A stretch of DNA of 64,000 nucleotides from Methylomicrobium sp035916875. Lineage in GTDB: Bacteria; Pseudomonadota; Gammaproteobacteria; Methylococcales; Methylomonadaceae. The notes beneath the pieces are model-generated. The model searched no databases. It was given only the letters and a program-made list of their open reading frames with translations, and had not been told where the DNA came from. Where the stretch lies: positions 62,001 through 126,000 of the forward strand of contig NZ_JAXUHN010000094.1 of the NCBI RefSeq assembly GCF_035916875.1. Reading direction: 5' to 3'. Positions 61,128 to 64,000 of this stretch are shown in pieces (position 1 is the stretch's first letter; each line of letters begins with the position of its first letter). The translations under genes were made by a program, and so were the position numbers.

Positions 61128-61561
61128 ATTTCCAGCGTAGAAAAAGGCGAAAAATCGATATTACATTGATATCGATGATCGATGTACTTTTTGTACTCTT
61201 GCTTTTTTTTATGGTATCCACGACGTTCAACCGGCAAACTCAAGTCAGCATCAAATTGCCTGAAGCCAGCGCTTCCGAGGCTGAAGCGCTGCCAAAATCG
61301 ATTACGTTAGTGATCGATGCGGACGGCCTGTATTATATGAAGGGTGCCGACGGCATGCTGCATCAACTGATCGATCAAAAGCCGGAGACTCTGCTGCGCG
61401 AGTTGCAAAAAATGGCTGCCAACTTGACCGACCTGCCGTTCATCATCAGCGCGGACGGCAAGACGCCGCATCAGGCGGTGATCAGCGCGCTCGATGCGGC
61501 AGGCCGCGCCGGGTTTACGCATATTACTTTCGAAGCGCAGCAGCCTAAACAGGACGAATGA
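61124..61561 (+). CDS. exbD: ExbD/TolR-family biopolymer transport protein
   Basis: This 145-residue protein has one N-terminal helix with the conserved Asp in LISMIDVLFVLLLFFMVS and a periplasmic domain ending in a beta-sheet (GRAGFTHITFEAQ). It works with ExbB in proton-coupled energy transfer to the outer membrane. It overlaps lpxK by 4 nt. Confidence 0.93.
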   Translation: MNFQRRKRRKIDITLISMIDVLFVLLLFFMVSTTFNRQTQVSIKLPEASASEAEALPKSITLVIDADGLYYMKGADGMLHQLIDQKPETLLRELQKMAANLTDLPFIISADGKTPHQAVISALDAAGRAGFTHITFEAQQPKQDE

Positions 61562-62556
61562 AACTTTGGCTGTCGCGGCAGGCGGCACGAATCTGGTATC
61601 AGAAAACTTGCGTCGGTGCTTTGTTGTGGCCTTTGAGCGAATTATTCGAAGGCATCGTCAAGCTGCGCCGGGCGTGTTACCGTCGTGGTTTGTTGAAAAC
61701 CACAACGTTTCAGGTGCCGGTGATCGTGGTCGGCAATATCACGGTCGGCGGTTCGGGCAAGACGCCGTTGATCATCTGGCTGGCGCGGTTTTTAAAAGAA
61801 CAAGGTTTTTACCCGGGCATTGTGAGCCGAGGCTATGGCGGCAAGCCGGATAAGTGGCCGCAATGGGTCGACGCCGGGAGCGATGCCAGTGCAGTCGGCG
61901 ATGAAGCGCTGCTGATCGCGGTGAAGACCGGTTGCCCGATGACGGTGTCGCCGATTAGGGTCGAAGCCTGTCAATTGCTGCTCGAAAGGGCGCATTGCAA
62001 TGTGGTGTTGTCCGATGACGGCTTGCAGCATTACGCGCTCGGCAGAGCGATCGAGATCGCGATGATCGATGGCGAAAGGCGCTTCGGCAATGGCTGGTGT
62101 CTGCCGGCCGGCCCTTTGCGGGAGCCGGTGACAAGACTCGGCGAAGTCGATTTGGTCGTCGTGAACGGCTGCGAGGCGCAGCCGAATGAATTCACGATGC
62201 GGATGACAGGGCGGGAAGCGGTAAATCTTGTGACTGGGCAATGCAAACCGCTGGCTGAATTTAAGGGTGGGGCTTGTCATGCAGTGGCCGGTATCGGGTA
62301 TCCGGCGCGATTTTTTAACCACCTGGAAACTGCCGGGCTGGCCTGTATCCGGCATGATTTTCCAGATCATTTTGCCTTTCAGCGTCAGGATGTCGAATTC
62401 AGCGATACGCTTCCGGTTCTAATGACCGACAAGGATGCGGTAAAATGTAAAGAATTTGCCAATGAAAAGCTTTGGGCTGTTCCGGTGCAGGCGGAAGTTG
62501 ATCCCGCTTTTGCCGTACGGTTAATCGAATTATTAAGTGAGAAGCATGATAGATAA
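61558..62556 (+). CDS. lpxK: Tetraacyldisaccharide 4'-kinase
   Basis: This 332-residue inner-membrane kinase adds the 4'-phosphate of lipid A. It has an N-terminal membrane-associated helix, the P-loop GNITVGGSGKTPLI and the conserved VLSDDGLQHYALGR (in part) and GPLREP. It is embedded in exbB-exbD-lpxK-ycaR-kdsB, a known envelope operon. Confidence 0.96.
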   Translation: MKLWLSRQAARIWYQKTCVGALLWPLSELFEGIVKLRRACYRRGLLKTTTFQVPVIVVGNITVGGSGKTPLIIWLARFLKEQGFYPGIVSRGYGGKPDKWPQWVDAGSDASAVGDEALLIAVKTGCPMTVSPIRVEACQLLLERAHCNVVLSDDGLQHYALGRAIEIAMIDGERRFGNGWCLPAGPLREPVTRLGEVDLVVVNGCEAQPNEFTMRMTGREAVNLVTGQCKPLAEFKGGACHAVAGIGYPARFFNHLETAGLACIRHDFPDHFAFQRQDVEFSDTLPVLMTDKDAVKCKEFANEKLWAVPVQAEVDPAFAVRLIELLSEKHDR

Positions 62557-62740
62557 AAAATTGCTCGACATTCTGGCTTGTCCAATCTGCAAGAGTTCGC
62601 TGATTTATGATAAAGCCAAACAGGAATTGATTTGCAAGCCCGACCGGCTGGCCTTTCCGATTCGCGACGATATTCCGGTGATGCTGGAGGATGAGGCGCG
62701 TGCGCTGAGCCTAGAAGAAGCCGAAGCTCTGAGCAAATAA
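62546..62740 (+). CDS. ycaR: Trm112/YcaR-family small zinc-ribbon-like protein
   Basis: This 64-residue protein has LDILACPICKSSLIY and a second part LAFPIRDDIPVMLEDEAR. The frame starts at GTG 62537, but ATG 62546 with GAG nearby fits family length. It overlaps lpxK by 11 nt and kdsB by one base. The function in bacteria is unclear; the place between lpxK and kdsB is conserved. Confidence 0.93.
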   Translation: MIDKKLLDILACPICKSSLIYDKAKQELICKPDRLAFPIRDDIPVMLEDEARALSLEEAEALSK

Positions 62741-63510
62741 TGAGCGTTCGCTTCAAAGTCGTGATTCCGGCGCGCTACGGTTCCACCCGGCTGCCCGGCA
62801 AACCGTTGTTGGCTATCGCCGGCAAACCCATGATCGCGCATGTCTGCGAGCGCGCCCGTGAGGCGGATGCGGACGAGATCGTCGTCGCGACCGATGATGA
62901 GCGTATTTATCGGTTCGTTCGGGAATTGGGCCTCAACGCGGTAATGACTCGAGCCGATCATCAGAGCGGTACCGAAAGGATCGCGGAAGTGGCCGAGCAG
63001 TTGGGCTGGGCCGGCGATGACATCATCGTGAATCTGCAAGGTGATGAGCCGTTAATCGATCCGGCTTACCTGCGCGCCGCCGCGGCCGTGCTAGCCGGCC
63101 AGCAGCGGGCCGGCATTGCGACACTGGCGGCCGAAATTCGGAACAGCGAGGAAATCTTCAATCCGAACGCGGTCAAGGTCGTCCTGAACCGGAACGGCTA
63201 CGCGTTGTATTTCAGCCGCGCGCCGATTCCCTGGGATCGGGACGGATTTGCTGCCGGCAACAGAACTTTGATAGGCAACATGCCTTATTACCGGCACATC
63301 GGCATGTATGCGTACACGGTCGATTTTTTGCGGCGTTACTGCAACTGGGACGCTTCCTTGCTGGAGAAAACCGAATCGCTCGAACAGCTCCGTATTTTGT
63401 GGCACGGCGAAGCGATCGCGGTCAGCATAGTCGATAAAATTCCGCCGGCCGGTGTGGATACGCTTGAAGACTTGCAGCGCGTCGAGCAGTTTCTCGGTTC
63501 GGCGGACTAG
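62740..63510 (+). CDS. kdsB: 3-deoxy-manno-octulosonate cytidylyltransferase
   Basis: This 256-residue enzyme activates KDO as CMP-KDO for LPS. Motifs are IPARYGSTRLPGKPL, ATDDERI, SGTERIAEV, VNLQGDEPLI and HIGMYAYTVDFLRRY (in part). All are standard. It starts at the last base of the ycaR stop (TAATG). Confidence 0.98.
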   Translation: MSVRFKVVIPARYGSTRLPGKPLLAIAGKPMIAHVCERAREADADEIVVATDDERIYRFVRELGLNAVMTRADHQSGTERIAEVAEQLGWAGDDIIVNLQGDEPLIDPAYLRAAAAVLAGQQRAGIATLAAEIRNSEEIFNPNAVKVVLNRNGYALYFSRAPIPWDRDGFAAGNRTLIGNMPYYRHIGMYAYTVDFLRRYCNWDASLLEKTESLEQLRILWHGEAIAVSIVDKIPPAGVDTLEDLQRVEQFLGSAD

Positions 63511-63568
63511 AATATACTGTCGATCAACGACGGACCCTTTAATTATTTTTTCGTATAGATCTGAATAA

Positions 63569-64000
63569 ATGGACCAATTTCCCCGCATCAGCCGCTTGCC
63601 CCCCTATGTTTTCAACATCGTGAACGAACTGAAGGCCAAAGCGCGAGCGGCGGGCGAGGATATTATCGATTTCGGCATGGGCAATCCGGATCAGCCGACG
63701 CCGGATCATATCGTGAACAAGATGCTCGAAGCGGCGAAACGGCCGGACACGCACCGCTACTCGATGTCGAAAGGCATACCTCGCCTGCGCAAGGCGATCT
63801 GCACCTGGTACAAGAACCGCTTCGATGTCGACCTGGACCCGGAAAGCGAGGCGATCGTCACGATCGGCTCGAAAGAAGGTCTCGCGCATCTGGCGCTGGC
63901 GACTTTAGGCCCCGGCGACGTGGTGCTGGTGCCGAATCCGGCCTATCCGATCCATCCTTACGGAGTCGTGATCGCGGGCGCCGATTTGCGTCATGTGCCC
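63569..64000 (+). CDS. alaC: Alanine transaminase AlaC, 5' part only
   Basis: The first 144 codons are in the window. The N-terminus RISRLPPYVFNIVNELK, DIIDFGMGNPDQPTP, PRLRKAICTWY, TIGSKEGLAHLALATL and VPNPAYPIHPYGVVI match E. coli AlaC closely. It is a PLP-dependent class I aminotransferase making alanine from pyruvate and glutamate. The PLP lysine lies beyond the window. It often precedes hom and thrC in related genomes, which cannot be seen here. Confidence 0.93.
   Translation, partial: MDQFPRISRLPPYVFNIVNELKAKARAAGEDIIDFGMGNPDQPTPDHIVNKMLEAAKRPDTHRYSMSKGIPRLRKAICTWYKNRFDVDLDPESEAIVTIGSKEGLAHLALATLGPGDVVLVPNPAYPIHPYGVVIAGADLRHVP

Noticed and set aside
1..64000. tRNA, rRNA and CRISPR arrays
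   Set aside because: Looked for T-loop GGTTCRANNCC with acceptor stems, conserved rRNA blocks and regularly spaced repeats; none found.

Overview
This window looks like the chromosome of a gammaproteobacterium, most probably a type I methanotroph (Methylococcales). Three things suggest this. The blocks map-glnD divergent from rpsB-tsf-pyrH-frr-uppS-cdsA-dxr-rseP, ubiG-mupP-yciK next to mtnA, and exbB-exbD-lpxK-ycaR-kdsB are classic gammaproteobacterial arrangements. LPS genes (lpxK, kdsB, an lpxA paralogue) show a Gram-negative envelope. A quinoprotein-relay metallohydrolase and a GMC oxidoreductase/c-type cytochrome pair fit a PQQ- and cytochrome-rich methylotroph. No methane monooxygenase or methanol dehydrogenase gene is visible, so the methanotroph assignment is inference. 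No rRNA, tRNA, CRISPR array or intact insertion sequence was seen.

Layout. 0.2-6 kb: a PilZ protein and a phosphate-related block (phoD, phoU, pssA, a secreted phytase-like esterase), with good Pho boxes in front of phoD and of the phytase-like gene. 6-12 kb: sufT, yciK, mupP, ubiG and mtaD on the minus strand, divergent from mtnA and a CysZ-like gene. 12-13.5 kb: an H-NS-like protein and a DUF2914 protein. 13.6-20 kb: 2-oxoglutarate dehydrogenase operon sucA-sucB-lpd plus a membrane protein; the E3 gene lacks one of the two redox cysteines. 20-22 kb: a methyltransferase and a Bcp peroxiredoxin. 22.2-27 kb: STAS protein, RsbW-like kinase and a short NAD-type large glutamate dehydrogenase in one tight operon, then a second PilZ protein. 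27-38 kb: glnD and map divergent from the translation, pyrimidine, isoprenoid, phospholipid and sigma-E protease operon. 38-43 kb: dsbC, quinoprotein metallohydrolase, fructokinase-like kinase, GIY-YIG protein, VIT1-type transporter, lactate/malate dehydrogenase family enzyme. 43-48 kb: GMC oxidoreductase and large diheme cytochrome c. 48.3-51 kb: ogt, xerD, lpxA paralogue, pncC. 51-55.3 kb: an AT-richer stretch with a MepK-like endopeptidase and two L,D-transpeptidases. 55.3-57.1 kb: a protein with two fused globin domains and an HDOD protein. 57.2-64 kb: prmB-aroC, an MFS transporter, the exbBD-lpxK-ycaR-kdsB operon and the start of alaC.

How the genes work together: most of the window is core metabolism and envelope synthesis. 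The points most worth a second look are the E3 subunit with a broken disulfide inside the sucAB operon, the tandem-globin protein, the GMC/diheme cytochrome pair, the partner-switch pair translationally coupled to glutamate dehydrogenase, the L,D-crosslink cluster, and the two Pho boxes that define a small local phosphate regulon.
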